DNA of 64,000 bases, taken from assembly GCF_900176515.1 (NCBI RefSeq), contig NZ_FWXV01000003.1, positions 434,001-498,000 of the forward strand, written 5' to 3'. Shown here piece by piece: positions 18,314 to 26,456 of the stretch. The position numbers and the translations under genes were made by a program. The notes beneath the pieces were generated by a model. It saw only the letters and a list, made by a program, of their open reading frames with translations. It was not told the origin of the DNA and did no database searches. This DNA is from Kibdelosporangium aridum (GTDB lineage Bacteria; Actinomycetota; Actinomycetes; Mycobacteriales; Pseudonocardiaceae). Numbering within the stretch: the first letter of the stretch is position 1; every line of letters starts with the position of its first letter.

Positions 18314-20148
18314 AGAGCAAGCACCTCCTTGATCCGGGTGGCGAGGATGCGCGGCCCATCGAGGGTGAGCACGGACTCGGCGTGGAACTGCATCGACGAG
18401 AAGTGCGGGCCGCGCAAGGCATGCACCTCACCCGTGGTGGCGTCTCGGCAAATCTCCACCTCGCCGACTTTGTCCTCGTCACTGCGTGCGGCGAAGGCGT
18501 TGTAGAACCCGACGACCTCCCGGGCACCGAACAGGTCGATCTGGCGTTGGGTGCCCTGATTGGACACCGCACACCGGTGGACGTTCAGCCCGAGCTGGCG
18601 GCTGAGCACCTGATGGCTCAGGCAGACCGCGACGAACTTGCGGCGTTCGGTCAGCAACCCGGCGATCGCGTTGTGCAGGTGGGCGATCCGCGGATGCGCC
18701 ATGTCCAAGGGGTCCCCGGGACCCGGCCCCATCACCACGAGGTCCGCGTTGTCCCATGTGTACGGTTCGTCGAACCGCTTGACCCGCACGCAAAGACCGA
18801 GCGACCGCAGCTGGTGCGCGATCATCGCGGTGAAGGTGTCCTCGGCGTCGACAACGAGCACTTCGAGGCCATGCAGACCGGGATCGGGCAGTGGGATCGG
18901 CGTCCCGTCGAGCCAGAAGTCCGCCAGGCCGATTGTCCGTTGCTTCAGTGCGGTCCGCACGTCAGGATCGTCGCTGAACTGGTTGCGTTTCCCGGCATCG
19001 AACGCGGCCAGCAGCCCGGCCGCCTTGGCCCGTGTCTCCTCCACTTCGGACAGTGGGTCCGAGTGCCGGACAAGGGTCGCGCCCACGCTGATCTTGACGC
19101 GGCCGGTGTGTTCGATGTCCGCCGTCCTGATCATGATCGCCGAGTCCATCGCCCGTGAGCCGCCGGGATTGCGGCCGATCAACGCGAGGACACCGCTGTA
19201 GTAGCCGCGGCCGCCCTGCTCGTACCTGCTGATCACGCGGCACGCGCTCTCCAGCGGGCTGCCGGTCACGGTCGGCGCGAACATCGTCTCCCACAGGATC
19301 TGGCGTGGATCACGCGTCGACCGGCCGGAGATGAAGTACTCGGTGTGCGCGAGCCGAGCCATTTCCTTCAGGAACGGGCCGACGACCCGGCCTCCCTCAG
19401 CACAGATGCGGGCCATCATCTTGAGTTCCTCGTCGACGACCATGTGCAGCTCGTCGTTTTCCTTGGTGTCGCTGAGGAACTCCATCAGACCGGCGAGCGT
19501 CGGCCCAGTCGGCGGGTATCGGTACGTGCCGCTAATCGGGTTCATCACCGCGACACCGTCGTGCAGGCTGACGTGCCGTTCCGGCGTGGCACCGATGAAA
19601 GTGTGCGTTCCGGTGTGGACGATGAAGGTCCAGTACGCTCCGGACTCGCGTTCGCAGAGCCTGCGGAAGAAGGTCAGCGCGCTGGCCGCACGGTATCCGG
19701 TGATGTTGGCAATGTACGACCGTTTGATGACGAAGTTGGCGCCGGTGCCTTCGCCGATCTCGTCCTCGATGATCGTCCGGACCGTATCGGCGTATATCTC
19801 GTCGTCGACGTCGAAATACCCGTCAGCGAGTTTGATCGGCACAACGGGAATCCGCGCGAGCACCTCGTGCACAGGGAGCACGGCCTGTTCGGTCACCCGC
19901 ATCGCGATCAGTGGCGAACCGTCGTCCAAGCAGTCGAAGCCACGCTCAGCGATCTGCCGGTACGGCACGACCACAAGGACTTCCTGACCAGGTTCGGAGT
20001 CGGGGTCCAGCGGGACGTCGGCAAGGGTGTCCGGTGTGGACATTTCACCGACCAGGACGTCCAGCCGGTCGTGGCCGATGGTGGCGGGCCGGTGCAGCAG
20101 CGCGAAAGGTGGCGGATCGGCCGCCAGCACCCGGTCGAGCAGGTCCAT
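18310..20148 (-). CDS. phzE: 2-amino-2-deoxyisochorismate synthase PhzE (612 aa)
   Basis: This is a fusion of a chorismate-using anthranilate-synthase-like domain (about residues 1-410) and a class I glutamine amidotransferase (about 430-612). The first part has the family motifs NFVIKRSYI, NPISGTYR, DEELKMMARI and GRGYYSGVLALIG. The amidotransferase carries the nucleophile Cys in VAVCLSHQVLS and the His-Glu pair in QFHAESVLT. It converts chorismate and glutamine to ADIC. The start overlaps the phzD stop (TAATG). The fusion order and the adjacent phzD separate it from TrpE. Its amidotransferase probably channels ammonia to the chorismate site. Confidence 0.95.
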   Translation of the reverse strand: MDLLDRVLAADPPPFALLHRPATIGHDRLDVLVGEMSTPDTLADVPLDPDSEPGQEVLVVVPYRQIAERGFDCLDDGSPLIAMRVTEQAVLPVHEVLARIPVVPIKLADGYFDVDDEIYADTVRTIIEDEIGEGTGANFVIKRSYIANITGYRAASALTFFRRLCERESGAYWTFIVHTGTHTFIGATPERHVSLHDGVAVMNPISGTYRYPPTGPTLAGLMEFLSDTKENDELHMVVDEELKMMARICAEGGRVVGPFLKEMARLAHTEYFISGRSTRDPRQILWETMFAPTVTGSPLESACRVISRYEQGGRGYYSGVLALIGRNPGGSRAMDSAIMIRTADIEHTGRVKISVGATLVRHSDPLSEVEETRAKAAGLLAAFDAGKRNQFSDDPDVRTALKQRTIGLADFWLDGTPIPLPDPGLHGLEVLVVDAEDTFTAMIAHQLRSLGLCVRVKRFDEPYTWDNADLVVMGPGPGDPLDMAHPRIAHLHNAIAGLLTERRKFVAVCLSHQVLSRQLGLNVHRCAVSNQGTQRQIDLFGAREVVGFYNAFAARSDEDKVGEVEICRDATTGEVHALRGPHFSSMQFHAESVLTLDGPRILATRIKEVLAL

Positions 20149-20771
20149 TACGGCAGGACCTCCTTGGTGGTCAACACGACCGCACAGCGCTCGGCGGCGT
20201 ACGTGATCGCCATCCGGTGGTACTCGGGCGTGAAGTCGGCGATCGCGTCGGCCACAACGAAAGCCTGGATGTCATTGGTGAACGCGTCGACCGCGCTCAT
20301 CAGCACGCCGACATGCGCGTAGACCCCGCAGACGATCAGCTGGTCGCGGCCCTCTTCGCGCATTCTGGCCAGCAGGTTCGACCGGTGGAACGCGCTGTAG
20401 CGCCACTTGGTGAAGATCCAGTCTTCGGCATCCGGCGCCAGGGGCTCGACGACCTCACGGTCAACGGGGTCGACCCGCATACCCGGGCCCCAGAAGTCCT
20501 TGAGCAGCCCGCGTTGCCGGGCGGTCATGCCGCCGGGCTGTGCCGTGTACGCCACCGGGACGCGGAGTTCACGGCACCGGTCGACGAGCACCGCGATGTT
20601 GCCGATGAGTTGATGGGCAACGCTTTCCGGGAACGGCCGGAGGAAGTAGCGCTGCATGTCGTGGATCAGCAACACCGCACGGGCGGGGTCAGTGGTCCAG
20701 GTCGCGGTGTTCGGGGGCAGGTCGGCGATCGCGGGCAGCGGGTACGGCGCGATCGCGGGAATACCCACCAT
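20148..20771 (-). CDS. phzD: Isochorismatase-like PhzD (207 aa)
   Basis: The start at 20771 follows GGGAG. The family motifs are clear: LPPNTATWTTDPARAVLLIHDMQ with catalytic Asp38, KDFWGPGMR, the lysine-bearing FTKWRYSAFHRSNL, and VCGVYAHVGVL. PhzD removes pyruvate from ADIC to give trans-2,3-dihydro-3-hydroxyanthranilate. It lies 13 bases after the StrR-like regulator and shares a base with phzE. Length matches the family. Confidence 0.95.
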   Translation of the reverse strand: MVGIPAIAPYPLPAIADLPPNTATWTTDPARAVLLIHDMQRYFLRPFPESVAHQLIGNIAVLVDRCRELRVPVAYTAQPGGMTARQRGLLKDFWGPGMRVDPVDREVVEPLAPDAEDWIFTKWRYSAFHRSNLLARMREEGRDQLIVCGVYAHVGVLMSAVDAFTNDIQAFVVADAIADFTPEYHRMAITYAAERCAVVLTTKEVLP

Positions 20772-20784
20772 TTCGTTGTCTCCC

Positions 20785-21774
20785 TCAGGGCGCTGTGCGT
20801 TCCAGTTGTTCGGCGACCGTGCGCCAGACCCGTGCGCACTCCAGCGCCGCTTGGGCGATCGTTCCCCTGGCGTGCGGCGGCACGTTGCGGACCAGCAACG
20901 CCCATCTGTCATTGCTCATCGCGTGCACGTCAAGCAACCGCAACAAGGTCCGGCCGGTTTCGGAGAACCGCAGCGTCGGGTCGGTCCGCAGGTACCGCAT
21001 GATCGTGACGCGGTCAGGCAGCGGCAACGGCTGAGGTGCACGTGCCTGCGGCTGGCGCCGCTCCTCCACCTTCTTGATGTTGCTGGGTTTCCGGACTGTC
21101 GGGTCCTCGCCGCGTTGCAACCTGGCCCGGACGGCCCGTGCGGTCTCCGGGGAGATGCCCGCGGCCTTGGCGACCTGCCGCAGCGACAGGTTCGGGTTCT
21201 GCCGCATCAGGTTCATCGCCAGCCTGCGCTTCTCCAGGCTGTTGATCGGGCGGACCCGGCCGTCCTGGCCGATCCGGCTCTCCGGCTGCGGCACCTTGCC
21301 GTTGCGGCGGACCTCGCCGATCGTCTTCGCCGACAACCCGGTCACGCTCGCGATCAGCCGATCCGACCAATGTGGATGGCTCATCACGATGCTCTTGGCT
21401 GCGGCTTTGCGTTCGGCCAACGACAACGGCAGGCCGTGAGCGACGTTCGCGCGCACCGCGAGCACGAACGCGTCGGCCTCGTCACCGTCGAAGAACCGGA
21501 CGGCGATGTCGTGCTGATTACGGAGTTTGGCCGCCCGCAAGCGATGCACACCGTCGATCACCCGCATCGTCTGCCGGTGCACGATGATCGGCGGCAACTC
21601 GTCCGGCGCGTCGGCAAGGGCCCGGACGTGTTCCAGGTTCTCACCCGCGATCCTCGGCGATCCGGCAACGCGCAGTGCCCTGGTCGGGACCCGCACCACC
21701 GGGCTCGCGCCCGAGTTACCGTCGAGGCAGTCGAATTCTTCCCGCGGAAGGCTGACAGCAGCGAAGTTGGTCAC
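20785..21774 (-). CDS. StrR/NovG-like ParB-domain pathway regulator (329 aa)
   Basis: The N-terminal half is a ParB/sulfiredoxin-like domain (LPPIIVHRQTMRVIDGVHRLRAAKL, FFDGDEADAFVLAVRANVAHGLPLS). It is followed by helix-turn-helix segments (LSAKTIGEVRRNG and LSLRQVAKAAGISPETARAVRARL). This layout matches the StrR family of pathway activators found in streptomycin, novobiocin and glycopeptide clusters. As the first gene of the unit with phzD, phzE and phzG, it is the best candidate for a phenazine-specific activator that also drives its own operon. Upstream lies a large nested inverted repeat at 21973-22090. Confidence 0.82.
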   Translation of the reverse strand: MTNFAAVSLPREEFDCLDGNSGASPVVRVPTRALRVAGSPRIAGENLEHVRALADAPDELPPIIVHRQTMRVIDGVHRLRAAKLRNQHDIAVRFFDGDEADAFVLAVRANVAHGLPLSLAERKAAAKSIVMSHPHWSDRLIASVTGLSAKTIGEVRRNGKVPQPESRIGQDGRVRPINSLEKRRLAMNLMRQNPNLSLRQVAKAAGISPETARAVRARLQRGEDPTVRKPSNIKKVEERRQPQARAPQPLPLPDRVTIMRYLRTDPTLRFSETGRTLLRLLDVHAMSNDRWALLVRNVPPHARGTIAQAALECARVWRTVAEQLERTAP

Positions 21775-22172
21775 CTCGACCTCCAGTACTCACAGCGAAC
21801 CTGGTGACCCGCAGATGAGAACCAGATTCGCAGTGTGCCGCAGCGCACACCAGTGAGTGAGCCATCAGGCCAAAATGAGGGATTGTGGGCCCCTATATGA
21901 GTTTTTCACCCCCGAGTTCACGAGCGAGAATTCTACGGTGGTGTAAATTTTGTGTTCGTCGGTGGTCCGGGCGGCGCGATTTGGTGTGGAGCCTCTGCGC
22001 CGCAAAGCAGGACCAACACCGCGGGCAGGACCTGACGGCCCTGCCCGCTGACAAGCTTATTTGCGGCGCCCCTCCACACAAAATCGCGCCTTCGCTCGGG
22101 GATGGGCTGGTTTTCGCTGTAGGGTTTTGGCTGGTCAGGTTAGGTTTGGACAGGTTGCGCGTTCCGGCTTTT
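21775..22172. other. Intergenic stretch upstream of the StrR-like gene
   Basis: These 398 bases carry no gene I can support. Noteworthy items are a 6-base dyad GTGTGC/GCACAC at 21833-21850 and the large nested inverted repeat at 21973-22090. It should contain the promoter for the StrR-phz unit and the 3' end of the copC-like transcript. Confidence 0.5.
21973..22090. repeat. 118-base nested inverted repeat (large cruciform/RNA structure)
   Basis: Three stems nest concentrically. The outer arms at 21973-21991 and 22072-22090 pair at 18 of 19 positions. The middle arms at 21997-22006 and 22060-22069 (GCGCCGCAAA and complement) pair at all 10. The inner arms at 22021-22029 and 22040-22048 (GCGGGCAGG and complement) pair at all 9, around a 10-base loop. 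This is much larger than an intrinsic terminator. It could be a MITE-like element, a recombination site, or a structured leader or 3' RNA. No transposase is next to it. Confidence 0.75.
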
Positions 22173-22781
22173 TCAGGATTTTTCCGTGCCGCCCTTGCCG
22201 AATCGGAGGCCTGCGAATACGCCCGCGCCGACCACGACAATGGCGCCGACAATCCATACCCAAACCGGGAGTCCGCCGCTGTCTTCGTTTTCCTGGGCGG
22301 CTGGGGCTGGGGTAGCGGTTGTCACCGCGGAGCCGTTCTGGCCTTGTTGTGCCGTCGATGTCGTGGTGGGTGGCGCAGTGGTGGTGGTCGGGGTCGTCGT
22401 AGTGGGTGCGGCGACCGCTGCCGTGAGGGTGAATGGCACCTTTCCGCTCACTGGATCGCCGTCTGCCGAAATGACCCGGTAATTGATGGTGTACTGGCCG
22501 GCCGGTCCAACTGGCGTGACCGGGGCGGTGACCACCTCGTTCGCGACCGTCACCTGGCCGACCGTCCACTGCGCGCCGGTGGGTCCGGCGACCGAGATGG
22601 CGCCTGGTTCGACCTGGACCGGCTCGCTGAAGGTCAGCTGGATCTGGGTCGGTGGCGTGGCGACGGACGCGTTCTTCGCCGGGTTGCTGCTCTTCAGCGA
22701 CGTGTGCGCGAGCGCGGGAGCGGCGGTGACCAGCAGCGCTGTCGCGCTGAGCAGCAGTGCGGCGGACATGCGCCTGAACAT
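22173..22781 (-). CDS. CopC-domain membrane-anchored protein (202 aa)
   Basis: The ATG at 22781 is preceded by AAGGG; a GTG five codons upstream is possible. There is a signal peptide (residues 1-25, cut after APALA) so the mature protein begins with the typical His (AHTSLKSSNPAKNA). The CopC beta-sandwich spans about residues 26-120 (LTFSEPVQVEPGAISV, YRVISADGDPVSGKVPF). A Thr/Pro-rich linker follows, then one membrane helix near the C-terminus and a short basic tail. CopC proteins bind copper outside the membrane. It diverges from the SARP at 22899 across 117 bases. A role in copper supply to the multicopper oxidases is possible but not shown. Confidence 0.85.
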   Translation of the reverse strand: MFRRMSAALLLSATALLVTAAPALAHTSLKSSNPAKNASVATPPTQIQLTFSEPVQVEPGAISVAGPTGAQWTVGQVTVANEVVTAPVTPVGPAGQYTINYRVISADGDPVSGKVPFTLTAAVAAPTTTTPTTTTAPPTTTSTAQQGQNGSAVTTATPAPAAQENEDSGGLPVWVWIVGAIVVVGAGVFAGLRFGKGGTEKS

Positions 22782-22898
22782 GTGGTGGCCCTTCACGGTG
22801 AGGTAGTCGGCTGGCGGTGGACTTTAGTTCCCGGAAACTCCCAAAACTCAGTGGAACTACCGATTAGACCGATCGGGCCAGCCTCGTAGGCTCCGGAG

Positions 22899-25616
22899 GT
22901 GCTCGTCGTTCGGGTGCTGGGACCGGTCGAAGTCGCCGTCGGGGACACCAGGGTGGATCTTGGCGGCTCGTTGCCGCGCAGGCTGCTGGCCGCTCTGGTC
23001 GCCGCTGGCGGGCAGGTGGTCGCCGACGATCGGCTGGCCGAGCTGGTCTGGGGTGCGAAGCCACCGGCGAAGGCCGCCGCGACACTTCAGGTTTACGTCT
23101 CCCGGCTGCGCCGGGCCTTGGGGCCGGAGGGCCGGGGCCTGTTGGAGCGCGACGGATTCGGCTACCGGTTCGATGCGGCTCGTGCCACGGTCGATGCGTC
23201 GCGGTTCATCGAGTTGATCGAGGCCGGCCGTGGGTTGTCGCCGGGCGAGGCGATGCACGGGTTGACCGAGGCTTTGGAGCTGTGGCGTGGCCGGCCGTAT
23301 GCCGATCTCGCCGAGTCCGACGACGTCGATGCCGCTCGCAGCCGGTTGACCGAGTTGCGTGAGGTGGCGTTGGAGGAACGCGCCGCCGCCCGGCTGGCCA
23401 CCGGTGATGCCACAGGCGCAGTGCCTGACCTCGAGGAACTCGTGCGAGCGGCGCCTTTGCGGGAGCGACGCTGGGCGTTGTTGGTTCTCGCGCTGTACCG
23501 GTGTGGACGGCAGGGGGACGCGTTGGCCGCGGTACGGCGGGCTCGTGCCGTGCTCGCTGAGGAATTGGGTGTTGACCTGGGTGTTGAGCTGCAGGATCTG
23601 GAACGGCAGGTGCTCGCTCAGGATCCGTCGCTGCGGAAGCGGCCGAGTGGGCGGCCGTTGACGTCCTTTCTTGGGCGTGACACCGAGCTGGACACCATCG
23701 CCAGCTTGTTCGGGGCACAACGGCTGGTCAGCCTGGTTGGTCCGGCCGGGGTAGGAAAGACCCGGCTTGCGGTCGAGTACGCGGATGACCCGTGGTTCGC
23801 ACGGCTGGCTGATGTGCGTCACCCCGGCGAGTTGCCCAGTGTGGTGGCCGATGCGATCGGCCTGGTCGCGGTGCGGGACGACCCGGTCTCGGCAGTCATC
23901 CGGGCCATCGGTGACCGCTCCGGCCTGCTGGTTCTGGACAACTGCGAGCACGTCATCGAGGCTGTCGCCGACTTGGTCGTCGCGTTGCTCCCCCATTGTC
24001 CTGGGTTGCGCGTGCTGGCGACGAGCCGTGAACCGCTCGGAATCGATGGTGAGGTCACCGTCGCGGTCCAGCCGCTGCCGCCGAAGTCCGCCGAGGCTCT
24101 GCTGGTCGATCGGGTGCAGGCGGTTCGGCCGGGCTGGCAGCCCACCATTGACGAACGGGCGCAGGCCAGCCGGATCAGCGCGGCGCTGGACGGGCTGCCG
24201 CTGGCGATCGAGCTCGCCGCGGCGCGCGCGAGAATGTTCGGGCTCGGGGAAATCGCCGAACGGCTCACCGACCGGTTCGCAGTGCTCGGTTCGGTGCCGC
24301 GGGGATCGTTGACGGCGCACGCGACACTCGAGGCTGCCATCGGGTGGAGCGTGGACCTGCTGTCCGATTCGGACCGCGCGTTGCTGCTTCGATTGTGGCC
24401 TTTCGAAGGCGGGTTCACGTTGGAAGCCGCGGACGCCGTCCGCCCTGCGGCGCAGACCGAGACGACACTGGAGCTTCTGTCCTCATTGGTCACTCGGTCC
24501 GTTGTTGTCGCGGATACCAGTGAGATGCCGACGCGATACCTGATGCTGGAAAGTGTTCGTGCCTACTGCCAGTCGATCGACCCGGATCCCGCGTCGGCCC
24601 AGCACGCGCATGCCCAATGGGTCACGGGTTTGGGTGAGCGTTGGGTGGTCGCGGTACGCACCAGGCGCGGCGGCCAATTCATGTCGGCGGTCAGTCGCGA
24701 GCTGCCGAACATCCGCGCGGGGTTGGCGTATCTGCGTGAACACTCCCCGGACGTCGCGTTGCACACTTTCGGTTTGCTCGCTTTGTTGTTCACTCGCCAC
24801 GTCCACAAGAAGGAAGCCATCACGTTGGCGTGGGAGCTGTTGCGGGCAGCTCCGGACGCTCCCGTGTTCGACCGGGTGCGCGCCATGGTCACCCAGACGG
24901 CGTTGGTCGCCATCGGCGGCGACCGTGACAGCGCGATACAGATCATCAGCGAGGCGTTCCGGCTGGCCAAGAAGATGCCCGTCGATGATCCGGTCGACGT
25001 CGCCGAGTTGTACTGCAACCTGGCTTTCTGTTCGGTGGAAGTGGGTTGCCACGACCTGGCCGCTGACGCCGCCAACCAAGGCATCGCGATCGCTTCGCAG
25101 CATGGCCTGAGCGGACTCGTTCGCGCGTGCGAGACCGTTCGCGCGGTCGCATTCGTTGTTCGTGCTTACGCGGCAGGCGATGTGCCCGCCATGATCGAGG
25201 CTGCCACTGCCGCCAGAAAGCACGGGCAGTCGTTCACGGCCGGGTGGTCGAGTCTGGTCTTGGCCGAGGTGCGGCTGCGTGTCACCGACGAACACACCGA
25301 CGAGGTACTCGATGCCTTGCGGCATGCGGCAACCGTCATGCTGCGGGAACGTGACATGCCGAATGCGTTGATCGCCTTCAGGTTCGGCGCGCTGGCACTG
25401 GCACGCCTAGGTCGCTCGTTCGACGCGGTCCAGTTGCAGGCGGCCGTGCTGCACCATGCCGAGCGGTTCGGCACCATGCCGTCGGCCATGCTCAGCCAGG
25501 GGTTCGACTGGGTCGACGAGCCGCTCGCCGACATCCTCCCGCCTGCCGAACGGGCTGCGGCGCAGGCCGCCGGTGCCCGATTGGGCATCACCGAGATGGC
25601 GGCTTTGCTTGGCTGA
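22899..25616 (+). CDS. AfsR-like SARP with NB-ARC ATPase and TPR region (905 aa)
   Basis: The order is: winged helix (residues 1-95), activation domain (about 100-245), NB-ARC-type ATPase with Walker A GPAGVGKTR near residue 282 and LLVLDNCEHV, the AfsR-type segment LRVLATSREPLGIDGE and LDGLPLAIELAAARARM, then a winged-helix/TPR C-terminal half. It starts with GTG. This is the AfsR/signalling-STAND architecture, distinct from the two AAA-type SARPs at the left edge. It stands alone on the plus strand, followed 48 bases later by an alpha/beta hydrolase that may be cotranscribed. AfsR relatives link phosphorylation or metabolite signals to antibiotic genes; the target here is unknown. Confidence 0.88.
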   Translation: MLVVRVLGPVEVAVGDTRVDLGGSLPRRLLAALVAAGGQVVADDRLAELVWGAKPPAKAAATLQVYVSRLRRALGPEGRGLLERDGFGYRFDAARATVDASRFIELIEAGRGLSPGEAMHGLTEALELWRGRPYADLAESDDVDAARSRLTELREVALEERAAARLATGDATGAVPDLEELVRAAPLRERRWALLVLALYRCGRQGDALAAVRRARAVLAEELGVDLGVELQDLERQVLAQDPSLRKRPSGRPLTSFLGRDTELDTIASLFGAQRLVSLVGPAGVGKTRLAVEYADDPWFARLADVRHPGELPSVVADAIGLVAVRDDPVSAVIRAIGDRSGLLVLDNCEHVIEAVADLVVALLPHCPGLRVLATSREPLGIDGEVTVAVQPLPPKSAEALLVDRVQAVRPGWQPTIDERAQASRISAALDGLPLAIELAAARARMFGLGEIAERLTDRFAVLGSVPRGSLTAHATLEAAIGWSVDLLSDSDRALLLRLWPFEGGFTLEAADAVRPAAQTETTLELLSSLVTRSVVVADTSEMPTRYLMLESVRAYCQSIDPDPASAQHAHAQWVTGLGERWVVAVRTRRGGQFMSAVSRELPNIRAGLAYLREHSPDVALHTFGLLALLFTRHVHKKEAITLAWELLRAAPDAPVFDRVRAMVTQTALVAIGGDRDSAIQIISEAFRLAKKMPVDDPVDVAELYCNLAFCSVEVGCHDLAADAANQGIAIASQHGLSGLVRACETVRAVAFVVRAYAAGDVPAMIEAATAARKHGQSFTAGWSSLVLAEVRLRVTDEHTDEVLDALRHAATVMLRERDMPNALIAFRFGALALARLGRSFDAVQLQAAVLHHAERFGTMPSAMLSQGFDWVDEPLADILPPAERAAAQAAGARLGITEMAALLG

Positions 25617-25664
25617 AGGGCGCGTTGCAAGGAACTTGTATGGTTCCTCGACCATAGTGAGCGC

Positions 25665-26456
25665 ATGGAAACGGTGGAGTTCGACGGCCGCCGGTTCGCA
25701 TATGTCCGACGTGGGCAAGGCGAGCCGTTGCTGCTGATCCAAGGAATGAGCGGGCACTACGGCATGTGGGGCGAGGAGTTGCTGTCCTTGCTCGAGCCGC
25801 ACTTCGACGTGGTCGCGTACAACCATCGCGGCATCGGGCAGAGCAGCTGGGCGGACGGGCAGTTCAGCATCGCCGACCTGGCCGACGACGCTGCCGGGGT
25901 GATCCGCGGGGTCGGCTGGTCCAGTGCGCACGTGTTCGGCATCTCGATGGGCGGCATGGTCACCCAGGAACTCCTCCTGCGGCACCGATCGCTGGTGCGC
26001 ACCGCCACGATCGGGTGCAGTTGGGCGGGCGGGCCCGACGTGGCGCTGGCCGAGACCGCACGGCGTGCGGTCGAAGCTATGTCCACAAGGGACGTCGACC
26101 ACGCGCTGAAAACCGGTTACGAGGCCAACCTGTCGCCGCGGTTCATCGTCCCGTTCGAGGACTATGCCGCGATGAGCCTGGCACAGCGAGTGCCGGTGCC
26201 CGTGGTGCTGATGCAGTGGGAGGCGGCCCAGCACCACTACACCAGCTCCCGGTTGCCTTTGTTGAACGCGCCTGTGCAGGTCGTGCACGGCACCGGTGAC
26301 GCGATGATGCCCGTCCGGAACGGTGAACACATCGCTTCGCTGATCCCCGGAGCCAAGTTGGAGTTGCTCGAGGACGCCGGTCACATCTTCTGGTTGGAAG
26401 AACCATCCCGGACGGTTGACTTGCTCAAGCAGTTCGTGGCCTTGGCCGCCAAGTAA
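25665..26456 (+). CDS. Alpha/beta hydrolase (263 aa)
   Basis: This is a standard alpha/beta-hydrolase fold. The oxyanion region is LLLIQGMSGH, the nucleophile elbow is GISMGG (Ser about residue 96), the acid lies in HGTGDAMMP, and the final His is in EDAGHIFWLEEP. It lacks a signal peptide. The substrate is unknown; family members include esterases, lactonases and C-C hydrolases. It follows the AfsR-like gene by 48 bases. Its last 76 bases overlap the 3' end of the opposing sigma-factor gene. Confidence 0.82.
   Translation: METVEFDGRRFAYVRRGQGEPLLLIQGMSGHYGMWGEELLSLLEPHFDVVAYNHRGIGQSSWADGQFSIADLADDAAGVIRGVGWSSAHVFGISMGGMVTQELLLRHRSLVRTATIGCSWAGGPDVALAETARRAVEAMSTRDVDHALKTGYEANLSPRFIVPFEDYAAMSLAQRVPVPVVLMQWEAAQHHYTSSRLPLLNAPVQVVHGTGDAMMPVRNGEHIASLIPGAKLELLEDAGHIFWLEEPSRTVDLLKQFVALAAK

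Noticed and set aside
18310..20148. Anthranilate synthase supplying the Trp-like cassette
   Set aside because: The fused amidotransferase, the gene order with phzD and PhzE-specific motifs identify it as PhzE, whose product ADIC goes to PhzD.
22857..24320. Minus-strand 487-codon frame opposite the AfsR-like SARP
   Set aside because: The plus-strand protein shows clear winged-helix, activation and NB-ARC domains; the opposite frame has no domain.
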